Source: Bacteroidales bacterium UBA1237 | GTDB lineage: Bacteria > Bacteroidota > Bacteroidia > Bacteroidales > UBA932 | Reading direction: 5' to 3' | DNA: 10,457 nt | NCBI GenBank assembly: GCA_002308935.1 | Contig: DBWN01000172.1 | Span: forward strand, 22,657-33,113 | In this document: positions 1 to 6,995 of the stretch, in pieces | Numbering within the stretch: position 1 is the stretch's first letter | Layout of the letters: each line of letters opens with the position of its first letter | The notes under the pieces: generated by a model | What the model saw: the letters and a program-made list of their open reading frames with translations, nothing else | What the model was told of the DNA's origin: nothing | Databases searched by the model: none | Program-made: the position numbers and the translations under genes

Positions 1-28
1 TGTGTGAGTTCGAGTCTCACCTACCGCA
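1..28 (+). tRNA. 3' end of a tRNA (partial; identity not determinable)
   Basis: The first bases form a T arm: stem GTGAG (4-8), loop TTCGAGT (9-15) with the TTC-GA signature, and stem CTCAC (16-20). The 3' half of the acceptor stem, CTACCGC (21-27), and discriminator A28 follow. CCA is not encoded, as is common in Bacteroidetes. The 5' acceptor strand would read GCGGTAG, which would suit several tRNAs, including a leucine type. The anticodon lies outside the window, so no amino acid is assigned. A rho-independent terminator follows directly. Confidence 0.85.
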
Positions 29-31
29 CGA

Positions 32-71
32 AAGAACAGCTCAGGAATTTCCCGAGCTGTTCTTGTTTTTT
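32..71 (+). terminator. Rho-independent terminator of the tRNA transcript
   Basis: A perfect 11 bp inverted repeat, AAGAACAGCTC (32-42) and GAGCTGTTCTT (54-64), is followed by G and six T (66-71). The loop can add GGA/TTCC pairing. The T-run lies on the plus-strand side only, so it terminates the tRNA transcript. It is not a good terminator for the convergent gene that ends at 93. Confidence 0.9.
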
Positions 72-92
72 GTGATTCGATTCTTAAGGTGG

Positions 93-1103
93 TCAGAAAC
101 GGATGTGTGCTTTCTTGCAATAGTCAATAGCGGCGGCGTTCCCGCTCTTGGCCGCCAGTGACGCATAATAGTATGTCTTCCTTATGCTGATGGAGGCATA
201 CTGAAGGGCCAGGTCATAAAGCGTGTATCCAAGGGTTTCGTCCTGGAACTTGTTCTTCCGGATCTCCTTCTCAGTGGTATTGAACATACGGCAATAGGTG
301 GAAACGGCCTCCTCGTAGTAATGGATGGCTCGTATCTTGTCCCCTTTGTTTGCATAGCAGTCCCCAAGGGCGTCGTACATCCAGTAATCCAGGGTCAGGG
401 ATTTGCCTCTATTCTCTTCTATCCATGGAAGGATCAGGGCTATGCACTCGTCTCCACGGTGGAGAATATTCAGCACCATGGCATATTGGTATTCACTGTA
501 CATCGTCAGTACGCCCATATCTTTCAGGGTGGCAAAGCAGTCCGCAGCCTCGGAGTATTCCTCAGCATCGAGATGACCATTGAGCCTTGAGACAAGGCTC
601 TGGAGCGGATCAACTGTCTCTTCAACCGGAGGCGCAGCCTTCTGGAAGTCCTCCGGGAAACGGTCGTCGATGATGAGCCTGTCTCCCTCTTGGGTCACAG
701 TTCCGAAACAGTCGAAGGCGGAGTTGCCGACCACCAGCGGAACCGTCTGCTTGGTTACGACGAAGGCGGGCAGGTCCTTGACTATGACATTGCCGATACG
801 GAGATTCCTGATCACGAACGATGCTCCCTTGTCGGTACTGCCATTGGGCATCTTCACCGTCGTCACTCCGTTCACATCTGCATCGGCGATGTAACCGTTC
901 TCATACAGGAACAGGTACGTGGTCGTGGACATGCTGGCATACCAGCTCTCAGGAGCATAGTACGTCCGCACTCCTACTCCATTGACTGTTGCGTTCATGG
1001 TATAACGTCCGTCAGACTCTTCGTTGAGTCGGATGACAGTTTGGCCCGATATGCCTGCGGCGGACAGCAGGGCGGTCAGGGCTGCGATAAAGAATCTTCT
1101 CAT
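93..1103 (-). CDS. Secreted retropepsin-like domain protein with TPR-like helices; catalytic DTG lost
   Basis: The 336-residue protein starts at ATG 1103; an upstream in-frame TTG at 1109 is possible but less likely. Residues 1-20 are a signal peptide (MRRFF, then an Ala/Leu-rich core). Residues 21-146 follow the layout of Bacteroidetes retropepsin-like aspartic proteases: QTVIRL strand, VNGVGVR, then the active-site turn, ENGYI, NLRIGNVIVKDLPAFVV, VPLVVGNSAF and GDRLII. Where family members have DTGAS, this protein reads APESW (residues 50-54). The catalytic Asp is therefore missing and proteolysis is not expected. After a linker (about 150-170), residues 171-336 are helical and TPR/Sel1-like, for example DALGDCYANKGDKIRAIHYY. 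The likely role is a periplasmic or surface binding protein, but the function is unknown. The retropepsin assignment rests on pattern recall. Confidence 0.8.
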   Translation of the reverse strand: MRRFFIAALTALLSAAGISGQTVIRLNEESDGRYTMNATVNGVGVRTYYAPESWYASMSTTTYLFLYENGYIADADVNGVTTVKMPNGSTDKGASFVIRNLRIGNVIVKDLPAFVVTKQTVPLVVGNSAFDCFGTVTQEGDRLIIDDRFPEDFQKAAPPVEETVDPLQSLVSRLNGHLDAEEYSEAADCFATLKDMGVLTMYSEYQYAMVLNILHRGDECIALILPWIEENRGKSLTLDYWMYDALGDCYANKGDKIRAIHYYEEAVSTYCRMFNTTEKEIRKNKFQDETLGYTLYDLALQYASISIRKTYYYASLAAKSGNAAAIDYCKKAHIRF

Positions 1104-1307
1104 GGTCAAAGGTCTATTTGCCGTGGGCTGCTGCTACCGCAGCCTCAGAGGAATGGCCATATGTGCTAAAGGAGAAGTGATCTGCTTCCACTTCGGTATA
1201 AAGATATAAAGAAATCAGCAATTCCATCGTATTGCTGGTCAATCTTCTATGTCTCCCGAAATTTTGGAGGGCATTTTGGGGGTAATGAAGCCCTAAAGAC
1301 AGCTTTT
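1104..1307. other. Intergenic region between the acyltransferase and the retropepsin-like gene
   Basis: About 200 bp without a convincing gene. On the minus strand TATCTTTA (1206-1199) resembles the Bacteroidetes -7 element TAnnTTTG with one mismatch and could drive the gene starting at 1103. No -33 TTG lies at the proper spacing. A short AGGGC (1268-1272) / GCCCT (1290-1294) inverted repeat after the acyltransferase stop has a 17-base loop and no T-run, so it is not called a terminator. Confidence 0.4.
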
Positions 1308-2369
1308 CTATCCGACGATGTATTTGCCGAAAGGAAGCATTGAGACCAGCTTTGAGAAGATGAACGCGGTTATGTAAGTGCACACAGCGGTAAGGAGTAT
1401 GGATGCGGGAACTGGCATCACTTGAGAGAATATCCCGCAGTAGAAATTCAGCATCAGCAGATGCACAAGGTACATTCCGTAACTCAGGCGTGATATCTCT
1501 TTGACAAGTCCATAGAACCACCCGCTGTTTTTGGTTATCTTCAGCATAAGAATGAAGGTGGCGGTGTTCATTATGGCAATGATCGTGGAAGTGTGTATGA
1601 ACGGGAGCTCTGTTTCCGGGACCGTCACACAACCGGGAGCCCTGAAGTAGAAGATCGCTATAGTTGAAATTATTCCGGCCAGAATGATGGGGACGCAAAT
1701 AGCCGCAGTCTTTGCGGTAGAGAAGTTTTTCGGCTCTATATACTTCTTGATGTAATGGGCGAGCACCAGATACCCGATGTAACCGGAGAAGTTGCAGAAC
1801 ATCCCGAAAGCGTTCCAGTAGGATTCCCCGTAGAGTTCCGGTTTGAACAGGTTGAAGTAAGGAAACAGAGTGGTGAACAGCCACACTCCGAGAAAAGCCT
1901 GTTCCCCTTTTTTTGAGACCCTTTCCAACCAGGGGGAGAGAACCGGCATGAAAAGGTACAGACCTATCAAAGCATAGATGAACCACATGTGCCCTCCTGA
2001 CTCCGGGAAGTTGAAAAGAATATGGAAGAATCCTTGTCCGACATTTCCACTGGGAATGTATTCGAAAAGCATGTAGATTACAAGCCATACGAGGAAAGGC
2101 ACCACCACCCTTTCAAACCTCCTTCTGAAGAACTTTTCAGTCGGTATCTGGAGAGGGAGAAGAAGGTATGAAGAGATCAGGAAGAAAATAGGGACCGTGG
2201 CCATTCTGCTGAACCCGTCCAGTATGGAGATCCACAGGAGATTGTGCTGTGAGGCGATATCCACCATGCCGTCCGCCCCCATATAGAAAGGCTCATTGGA
2301 ATGGGTGAGGATGACCATCAGGCATGCGAATGCCCTCATGTAGTCAAGGCTTGCTATTCTTTCCTTCAT
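1308..2369 (-). CDS. Acyltransferase-3 family integral membrane protein
   Basis: The 353-residue polytopic membrane protein belongs to the acyltransferase 3 (OafA/WecH-like) family. These enzymes transfer acetyl or other acyl groups to polysaccharides or other surface glycans across the inner membrane. The N-terminus has the family pattern RIASLDYMRAFACLMVILTHS with the conserved His at residue 23. About ten hydrophobic segments follow, with the recognisable segments HMWFIYALIGLYLFMP and LSYGMYLVH. The ATG at 2369 is chosen over an in-frame TTG at 2393, because the TTG falls inside a promoter -7 element (2391-2398). The gene begins 59 bp downstream of feoAB on the same strand but appears to have its own promoter. 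No glycan biosynthesis genes lie nearby, so the substrate is unknown. Confidence 0.87.
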   Translation of the reverse strand: MKERIASLDYMRAFACLMVILTHSNEPFYMGADGMVDIASQHNLLWISILDGFSRMATVPIFFLISSYLLLPLQIPTEKFFRRRFERVVVPFLVWLVIYMLFEYIPSGNVGQGFFHILFNFPESGGHMWFIYALIGLYLFMPVLSPWLERVSKKGEQAFLGVWLFTTLFPYFNLFKPELYGESYWNAFGMFCNFSGYIGYLVLAHYIKKYIEPKNFSTAKTAAICVPIILAGIISTIAIFYFRAPGCVTVPETELPFIHTSTIIAIMNTATFILMLKITKNSGWFYGLVKEISRLSYGMYLVHLLMLNFYCGIFSQVMPVPASILLTAVCTYITAFIFSKLVSMLPFGKYIVG

Positions 2370-2390
2370 CTGTATATTGCCGTTTGGTGG

Positions 2391-2398
2391 CAAAGGTA
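2391..2398 (-). promoter_or_regulatory. Bacteroidetes -7 element (TACCTTTG) for the acyltransferase gene
   Basis: The minus strand reads TACCTTTG, an exact match to TAnnTTTG, in the 59 bp gap between the feoAB stop and the acyltransferase ATG. Transcription would start near 2384, giving a leader of about 15 bases. No TTG lies 19-21 bp upstream, so the -33 box is weak or absent. Confidence 0.55.
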
Positions 2399-2428
2399 CA
2401 GATTCTTTTCCGAGTTGAGCCGGTCAGA

Positions 2429-4915
2429 CTAGATGAACAGCAGTCCCAATCTGTAAGTTATGAAGGCGCAAACCCATGCCACGACCATGGTGTAGGTAAT
2501 GCAGGCTATCGCCCATTTCCATTTGCCCGTCTCATTCTTTATCGCCACGAACGTCGCTATGCACGGGAAGTAGAGCAGGACGAACACCATGAATGCCAGG
2601 GCGGCAGGCCATTGTATCGCCTGGGTGAGAGCTGATTGAAGAGCGGTGTCTTCAGAGAGGTCTTCACCTTCTGAAATCTTCGCTCCTTGGGAATACATTA
2701 CACCGAGAGAACTTACTACGAGTTCCTTTGCCGCCACACCTGTAAGGAGGCTGACATCCATTTTCCATGTGAATCCTAAAGGATTGAGGACGGGAGATAC
2801 TGCCTGCCCTAGTTTTCCGATATAGGATTCGGACTGCTGCTCTTCGTAGAGGTCATTTATCTTCAATTCGAGAGACTCCTTCTCTTGCTGCTTCACCGGG
2901 TCTTCGGTCACCATTTCAGCATAAGATTCAGCATATTGGTTCTGGGCGTCTATGAGCTTCTGGTTGCGCGGGAAATATCCAAGGAACCAGATTATGATAG
3001 AGCAGATGAGGATTGTGGTCGCCATCTTCTGAAGATATTGGCGTCCCTTTTCCCAAGTGTGCCTCCAAATCGCCTTCGCTGTCGGAACCCTGTATGGAGG
3101 AAGCTCCATGACGAAAGGAAGGTCATCATCTTTGACGAAGCGGCTCAGTACCACGGCGGACAGAATCGCCAGAACCACGCCCAGCAGATAGATGCCAAGA
3201 AGCGATATGGCCGCATGCTTGGGGAAGAACGCTCCGGCGAGAAGAATGAATATCGGCAGCCTTCCTGCGCAGGACATGAAAGGGATGATCGCTATCGTTA
3301 TGAGCCGGCTCTTTCTGCTTTCGATCGTCCTTGTCGCCATTATCGCAGGGACATTGCATCCGAATCCCATGACCATCGGGATGAAACTCTTTCCGTGGAG
3401 TCCTATCCTGTGCATCAGCTTGTCCACGATGAACGCGGCCCTCGACATGTATCCCGAATCCTCCATTAGGGAAATGAAGAAGTACAGGATGAGAATGTTC
3501 GGAAGGAAAACAAGAACGCTTCCCACTCCGGCTATGACTCCGTTCACGATGAGGTCTTTAAGCCATCCGTCCTTCATGAAAGCGGCCACGAATTCTCCGA
3601 ACTTGCCCACAAGCCAATCTATCCAATCCATGGGATAATTGCCCAAGGTGAATGTCGCTTTGAACATTATATAAAGGAGTGCGATGAATATCGGGAAAGC
3701 CAGCCATCTGTTCGTGACGATAGCGTCAATCTTGTCTGTGATGGTACGCTTTGAGCGGTTTTCGGCGTGCTGCTGGTAGGTCTCGGAAAGTGCACCTTGG
3801 ATAAACGCGTATTTGGCGTCGACTATCGCGGATTCGGTGTTGGTGTGAAGCAGGTTTTCTATTCTTTCCTGCTCCTCTTTCCTTGCGCTTTCTATCGCCT
3901 CCTTGTTCGGCAGGGTGTTTATCACCTTCTCAATGTCCTTGTCGTTCTCCAGGTACTTTATCGAGAGGTATCTGGTTGAATAGTGGGAGCGGATATCCCT
4001 GTTTTCCTGGATGAGAAGTTTTATCCGGTCGATGCTCTCCTCAAGCTCCCTTCCGTGGTTGATATGAATGTGCCTTGCAAGTTGGGGGTCACTCTGTGTG
4101 TAAATTTTGATGACGGTATCGAAAAGCTCATTTATCCCTCGGCCGTCCCTGCTTACTGTGGGACATACCGGTATACCGAGAAGCCATCCAAGCTGCTTGA
4201 TGTCAATCTGGTCACCCTTCGCCTCAAGTTCGTCATACATGTTCAGGGCCATAACGGTCCTGAGGTTCATGTCTATCACTTGGGTGGTGAGGTAGAGGTT
4301 CCTCTCGATGTTGGAAGCGTCGACGACGTTTATGACAACATCGGGGACTTTTTCGATGAGGTTTTTCCTGACGTAGAGTTCCTCTGGGGAATATGCCGAC
4401 AGTGAGTACGTTCCAGGAAGGTCCACCAGGACGAACTTGTATCCTCCATAAGAGAAACGCCCCTCCTTTGCGTCCACAGTGACTCCGCTGTAGTTGCCGA
4501 CATGCTCATGGCTGCCGGATGCTATGTTGAAAAGGGATGTTTTTCCGCAATTCGGGTTTCCGACCAAGGCGACCCTTATCTCACGTCTCCTCTCGTCAGC
4601 CAGCTCTCCCATTTCACGGCGGACCAGTTGCTCTTCGTCACCTTCCAGTCTTTCCTGGGAGTGTTCCACTTCGATGTGCTTGAGGGCTTCCTCTTCACTG
4701 ACCACCTCGATCATGCAGGCTTCTTCCCTTCTCAAGGAGAGCTTGTATCCGAGGATTTCGTACTCGATCGGATCCTTGAGAGGTGCATTGAGGATTACAG
4801 TGACGGTCTTTCCGGCAATGAAACCCATTTCGATGAGCCTTTTCCGGAAACTTCCGTGTCCGTTGACCTTGGCTATAACGCCCTTGGATCCTGTCTTCAG
4901 TTCTGATAATTTCAT
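2429..4915 (-). CDS. feoB: FeoAB fusion: ferrous iron transport GTPase/permease
   Basis: The 828-residue protein imports Fe(II) across the inner membrane. Residues 1-72 are a FeoA (SH3-like) domain, e.g. FRKRLIEMGFIAGKTVTV. A charged linker (73-112) follows. The GTPase domain has G1 GNPNCGKT (119-126), G2 threonine near 146, G3 DLPG (165-168), G4 NMYD (225-228) and a G5-like TVSRDGRG (253-260). After a helical spacer, the membrane domain (about 400-828) carries two Gate regions and the conserved Cys motifs GFGCNVPAIMATRT (517-530) and MSCAGRLP (547-554). Both domains look complete, and the fused form is typical of Bacteroidetes. No feoC is seen. A promoter and an overlapping palindrome (4958-5001) lie upstream, suggesting repression, probably by a metal-responsive regulator (inference). 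Confidence 0.97.
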   Translation of the reverse strand: MKLSELKTGSKGVIAKVNGHGSFRKRLIEMGFIAGKTVTVILNAPLKDPIEYEILGYKLSLRREEACMIEVVSEEEALKHIEVEHSQERLEGDEEQLVRREMGELADERRREIRVALVGNPNCGKTSLFNIASGSHEHVGNYSGVTVDAKEGRFSYGGYKFVLVDLPGTYSLSAYSPEELYVRKNLIEKVPDVVINVVDASNIERNLYLTTQVIDMNLRTVMALNMYDELEAKGDQIDIKQLGWLLGIPVCPTVSRDGRGINELFDTVIKIYTQSDPQLARHIHINHGRELEESIDRIKLLIQENRDIRSHYSTRYLSIKYLENDKDIEKVINTLPNKEAIESARKEEQERIENLLHTNTESAIVDAKYAFIQGALSETYQQHAENRSKRTITDKIDAIVTNRWLAFPIFIALLYIMFKATFTLGNYPMDWIDWLVGKFGEFVAAFMKDGWLKDLIVNGVIAGVGSVLVFLPNILILYFFISLMEDSGYMSRAAFIVDKLMHRIGLHGKSFIPMVMGFGCNVPAIMATRTIESRKSRLITIAIIPFMSCAGRLPIFILLAGAFFPKHAAISLLGIYLLGVVLAILSAVVLSRFVKDDDLPFVMELPPYRVPTAKAIWRHTWEKGRQYLQKMATTILICSIIIWFLGYFPRNQKLIDAQNQYAESYAEMVTEDPVKQQEKESLELKINDLYEEQQSESYIGKLGQAVSPVLNPLGFTWKMDVSLLTGVAAKELVVSSLGVMYSQGAKISEGEDLSEDTALQSALTQAIQWPAALAFMVFVLLYFPCIATFVAIKNETGKWKWAIACITYTMVVAWVCAFITYRLGLLFI

Positions 4916-4957
4916 GATGAATCACTCTTGGCAAGGAGGCCTTATCCCTCCAGGCGG

Positions 4958-4978
4958 TAAATTTGCGTCGCAAATTTA
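4958..4978. promoter_or_regulatory. Perfect 21 bp palindrome over the feoAB promoter (candidate operator)
   Basis: TAAATTTGCG (4958-4967), a central T (4968) and CGCAAATTTA (4969-4978) form a perfect inverted repeat. Its right arm contains the -7 element of feoAB, so a bound protein would block RNA polymerase. Placement on an iron uptake gene suggests a Fur- or DtxR-family metalloregulator, although the sequence does not match the classical consensus of either that I know. The regulator is unidentified. Confidence 0.65.
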
Positions 4979-5001
4979 AGGGTAAAGTGCAAGTTGTTCA
5001 A
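4971..5001 (-). promoter_or_regulatory. feoAB promoter (-33 TTG, 20 bp spacer, -7 TAAATTTG)
   Basis: On the minus strand TTG (5001-4999) is followed after exactly 20 bp by TAAATTTG (4978-4971). This fits the Bacteroidetes consensus of TTTG/TTG and TAnnTTTG with a 19-21 bp spacer. The start of transcription would fall near 4964, leaving a leader of about 50 bases before the ATG at 4915. No Shine-Dalgarno-like sequence is visible, which is normal in this phylum. Confidence 0.75.
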
Positions 5002-5116
5002 TCCCCATATGTAGGTAATGGTTGTTCCCGTTGTCATCATATTTTGCTATTTTTACCGCGAATAGGGATTACTGTCGGGAGAATCCCCTTCAGGACGCCC
5101 GTAAAATGTCATTAAT

Positions 5117-6007
5117 ATGAAATCATCAGAATCCCGTTACGCTGTAGGAGTGGATGTAGGCGGAAGCCATATCTGCTCATCGGTCGTCGACCTTGACAGG
5201 GGTGTGATTGTAGGAGAACCCTTGACAACGCCGGTTGACCATACTTGCACTGCCGAAGAAATATTCTCCGCCTGGACCACTAATCTACGGGAACTTCTCT
5301 CATCAGCCCCTCAACCAGTCACCATGATCGGCATGGCGTTCCCAGGTCCGTTCGATTACGACAAGGGGATTTCCCATATGGACCATAAATTCGTTTCTAT
5401 AAAGGGACTGAATGTCGGTGAAATTCTTCAGGCAAGACTGCTGGATTTTCCGGGACTTGAGTTCAGGTACGTCAATGACGCAGGAGCGTTCGCTCTCGGT
5501 GAGAGCCATTACGGTTCAGCCAAAGGGATTGACAAGGTTCTTGTCCTTACTCTAGGAACCGGACTCGGTTCGGGATTCGTGGAGAACAACCATATCGTAA
5601 GGGAAGGGGACAGTGTCCCGCCAGGCGGAGAAGTATGGGACCTGCCTTGGGGAGATGATATAGCTGACAGCGCTTTTTCCACAAGGTGGATAGTGGGCAG
5701 GTATTCTGCTCTCACAGGGAAAGTGGTGAAAGGAGCCAAAGAGGTCGCTCTTGTTTATAAGACTGATGAGGCTTCCAGGAAAGTTTTCACGGAGTTCGGT
5801 TCCGGCCTTGCCAAGTTCACCGCACCTCTTTTGAATAAGTTCGGGGCCAAGGACGTCATTCTCGGGGGCAACATATCCCGCAATCTTGATCTGTTCCTTC
5901 CTGCCATGAAGAGAGTATACGGGCAGAAGGCGATGGACGTTCATGTCCAAGCCTCATCTCTTCTTGACAAGGCGGCCATGCTGGGAGCAGCGTCTCTTTT
6001 CGCTTAG
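5117..6007 (+). CDS. ROK-family sugar kinase (glucokinase-like)
   Basis: The 296-residue cytoplasmic kinase of the ROK/ASKHA fold phosphorylates a hexose with ATP. The first phosphate loop is GVDVGGSH (11-18). The catalytic Asp is in VNDAGAFALGE (119-129, D121). The second phosphate motif is LTLGTGLGSGF (144-154), and LGGNIS (249-254) is the adenosine-side motif. The usual ROK zinc-binding cysteine cluster is absent; the corresponding stretch reads GEVWDLPWGDDIADSAFSTRW (residues 171-191), with no Cys or His. This appears to be a Cys-less ROK subgroup seen in Bacteroidetes (from memory). Substrate could be glucose or another hexose. There is no N-terminal HTH, so it is an enzyme rather than a repressor. 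It is divergent from feoAB, and its 3' end overlaps the convergent DUF4491 gene by 4 bp. No clear promoter was found, only a weak TATTTTTA (5048-5055). Confidence 0.9.
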   Translation: MKSSESRYAVGVDVGGSHICSSVVDLDRGVIVGEPLTTPVDHTCTAEEIFSAWTTNLRELLSSAPQPVTMIGMAFPGPFDYDKGISHMDHKFVSIKGLNVGEILQARLLDFPGLEFRYVNDAGAFALGESHYGSAKGIDKVLVLTLGTGLGSGFVENNHIVREGDSVPPGGEVWDLPWGDDIADSAFSTRWIVGRYSALTGKVVKGAKEVALVYKTDEASRKVFTEFGSGLAKFTAPLLNKFGAKDVILGGNISRNLDLFLPAMKRVYGQKAMDVHVQASSLLDKAAMLGAASLFA

Positions 6008-6372
6008 AGGGAAGTTTTCTTCCGGTGATTCTTATGGGAGGGGTGCTTTCCCAAATCGGGAAGTTCCTCTCTCCTTTTTTGGTAATAATCCTTTCTTGCC
6101 GGGTTCTCAGGGAACCACCCCCTAAGGACTCTCATCTCCTGGGCGTACATTTCATGAATGCCCCAGAAGCAGGAGAACGCGCCTGCTCCAAGGATTGTGG
6201 AGACGACAGTGTTGCTGATGAAAAGGGAGATTGCGGCAAGAACGAGGCCCGCCAATGCCAACAGCCACCAGCTTTTCTTCCCCCAATAGTATTCCATCTT
6301 GATCACTATGGGGTGGCATATACCTATTATCAGAAAGACGGCAGCGCCGACCAATATACCTGAAAAATGCAT
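6004..6372 (-). CDS. DUF4491 family small membrane protein
   Basis: The 122-residue protein has about three hydrophobic segments (residues 3-25, 34-52 and 55-72) and a basic C-terminal tail. It matches my memory of the Bacteroidetes DUF4491 family: a start like MHFSGILVGAAVFLIIG, then CHPIVIKMEYYWGKKSWW, then AFSCFWGIHEMYAQEMRVLRGWFPENP. No function is known for the family. It starts 20 bp after the regulator gene stop on the same strand, preceded by AAAAAGGATC, one of the few purine-rich ribosome-binding-like sequences in the window. It is therefore probably the last gene of the hemerythrin-regulator operon. Its stop overlaps the end of the convergent ROK kinase. Confidence 0.85.
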   Translation of the reverse strand: MHFSGILVGAAVFLIIGICHPIVIKMEYYWGKKSWWLLALAGLVLAAISLFISNTVVSTILGAGAFSCFWGIHEMYAQEMRVLRGWFPENPARKDYYQKRREELPDLGKHPSHKNHRKKTSL

Positions 6373-6392
6373 GATCCTTTTTATTGTCGGCC

Positions 6393-6995
6393 CTATTCGA
6401 AGGAATTCAGGTCGATCATATTGTTGAGGAGAGCATAGACCGTAAGACCGGCGACGGTTTTGATGCCCGTCTTTCTGGTTATGTTCTTCCTGTGGGTTAT
6501 CACTGTGTAAATTGAGATGTTGAACTGGTCAGCGATCTCTTTGTTGAGCATTCCTTTGGCTACGCACACGAGAATCTCCTTTTCCCTCTGCGAAAGTTCC
6601 TCTCCTTCACTCTTGGGGGAGTCCTGTCTGGGCTCGAGGGCGGCTCTCATCTTCTTGATGATGTTGACGGGCTCATCGTAAGGCCCGATGACGTCATCGT
6701 ACTGCCTGAGACTCTCCTCGCTCATCGGAGAACTGACGAAAGCGATCACGGCAGCGCTTGAATGTTCCGCGATTATGCTCCTCGCGTTCATCCGTGACTC
6801 ATAGTCGAAAACCACCGGGTCGATGATGATGATATCGGCGTCCATGTTCCTCAGCCTTGTCTCGCTGGAGCGTGAGAGGTCAGTGAAGATACCGACGGTC
6901 TCGAATTCGCCCATGTCCCCGAAAATGCTTTCAAGACCCCTGGCGGTGACTATCGAGGGTATTACCAGGAGTGCTTTCTTACTGTTGCTTCTCAT
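6393..6995 (-). CDS. LuxR/NarL-type response regulator with degenerate receiver domain
   Basis: The 200-residue DNA-binding regulator starts at ATG 6995; an in-frame TTG at 7004 is possible. The C-terminal domain (about 134-195) is a clear LuxR/GerE helix-turn-helix: LSQREKEILVCVAKGMLNKEIADQFNISIYTVITHRKNITRK. The N-terminal half has the receiver layout, with a possible phosphoacceptor D59 in DADIIIIDP. The acidic pair expected after strand 1 is missing (LLVIPSIV), and the expected lysine near strand 5 is replaced (IGPYDEPV). Phosphorylation by a histidine kinase is thus doubtful, and none is encoded nearby. It overlaps the end of the hemerythrin gene by 17 bp, implying translational coupling. 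A role controlling that gene or responding to the same stress is inference. Confidence 0.9.
   Translation of the reverse strand: MRSNSKKALLVIPSIVTARGLESIFGDMGEFETVGIFTDLSRSSETRLRNMDADIIIIDPVVFDYESRMNARSIIAEHSSAAVIAFVSSPMSEESLRQYDDVIGPYDEPVNIIKKMRAALEPRQDSPKSEGEELSQREKEILVCVAKGMLNKEIADQFNISIYTVITHRKNITRKTGIKTVAGLTVYALLNNMIDLNSFE

Noticed and set aside
1268..1294. AGGGC/GCCCT inverted repeat as terminator after the acyltransferase gene
   Set aside because: The stem is only 5 bp, the loop is 17 bases, and no T-run follows on the minus strand.
1114..2088. Long minus-strand open frame (324 codons) overlapping the acyltransferase gene
   Set aside because: It is rich in His, Arg and Cys with no recognisable domain. 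It lies in another frame of a clear polytopic membrane protein gene.
2885..3638. Plus-strand open frames antisense to feoAB
   Set aside because: They have low-complexity composition and no domains, and the opposite strand encodes the well-conserved FeoB membrane domain.
4958..4965. Plus-strand TAAATTTG as promoter of the ROK kinase
   Set aside because: It matches the -7 pattern, but the nearest upstream TTG is 27 bp away and the leader would be about 145 bp. It is better explained as the second arm of the palindrome.
5065..5087. GGGATT/AATCCC hairpin upstream of the ROK kinase as a riboswitch or attenuator
   Set aside because: The stem is only 6 bp, with no T-run, alternative structure or known motif.
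6025..6363. Plus-strand open frame after the ROK kinase
   Set aside because: It is antisense to the DUF4491 gene, which has recognisable family features and a purine-rich ribosome-binding-like sequence.
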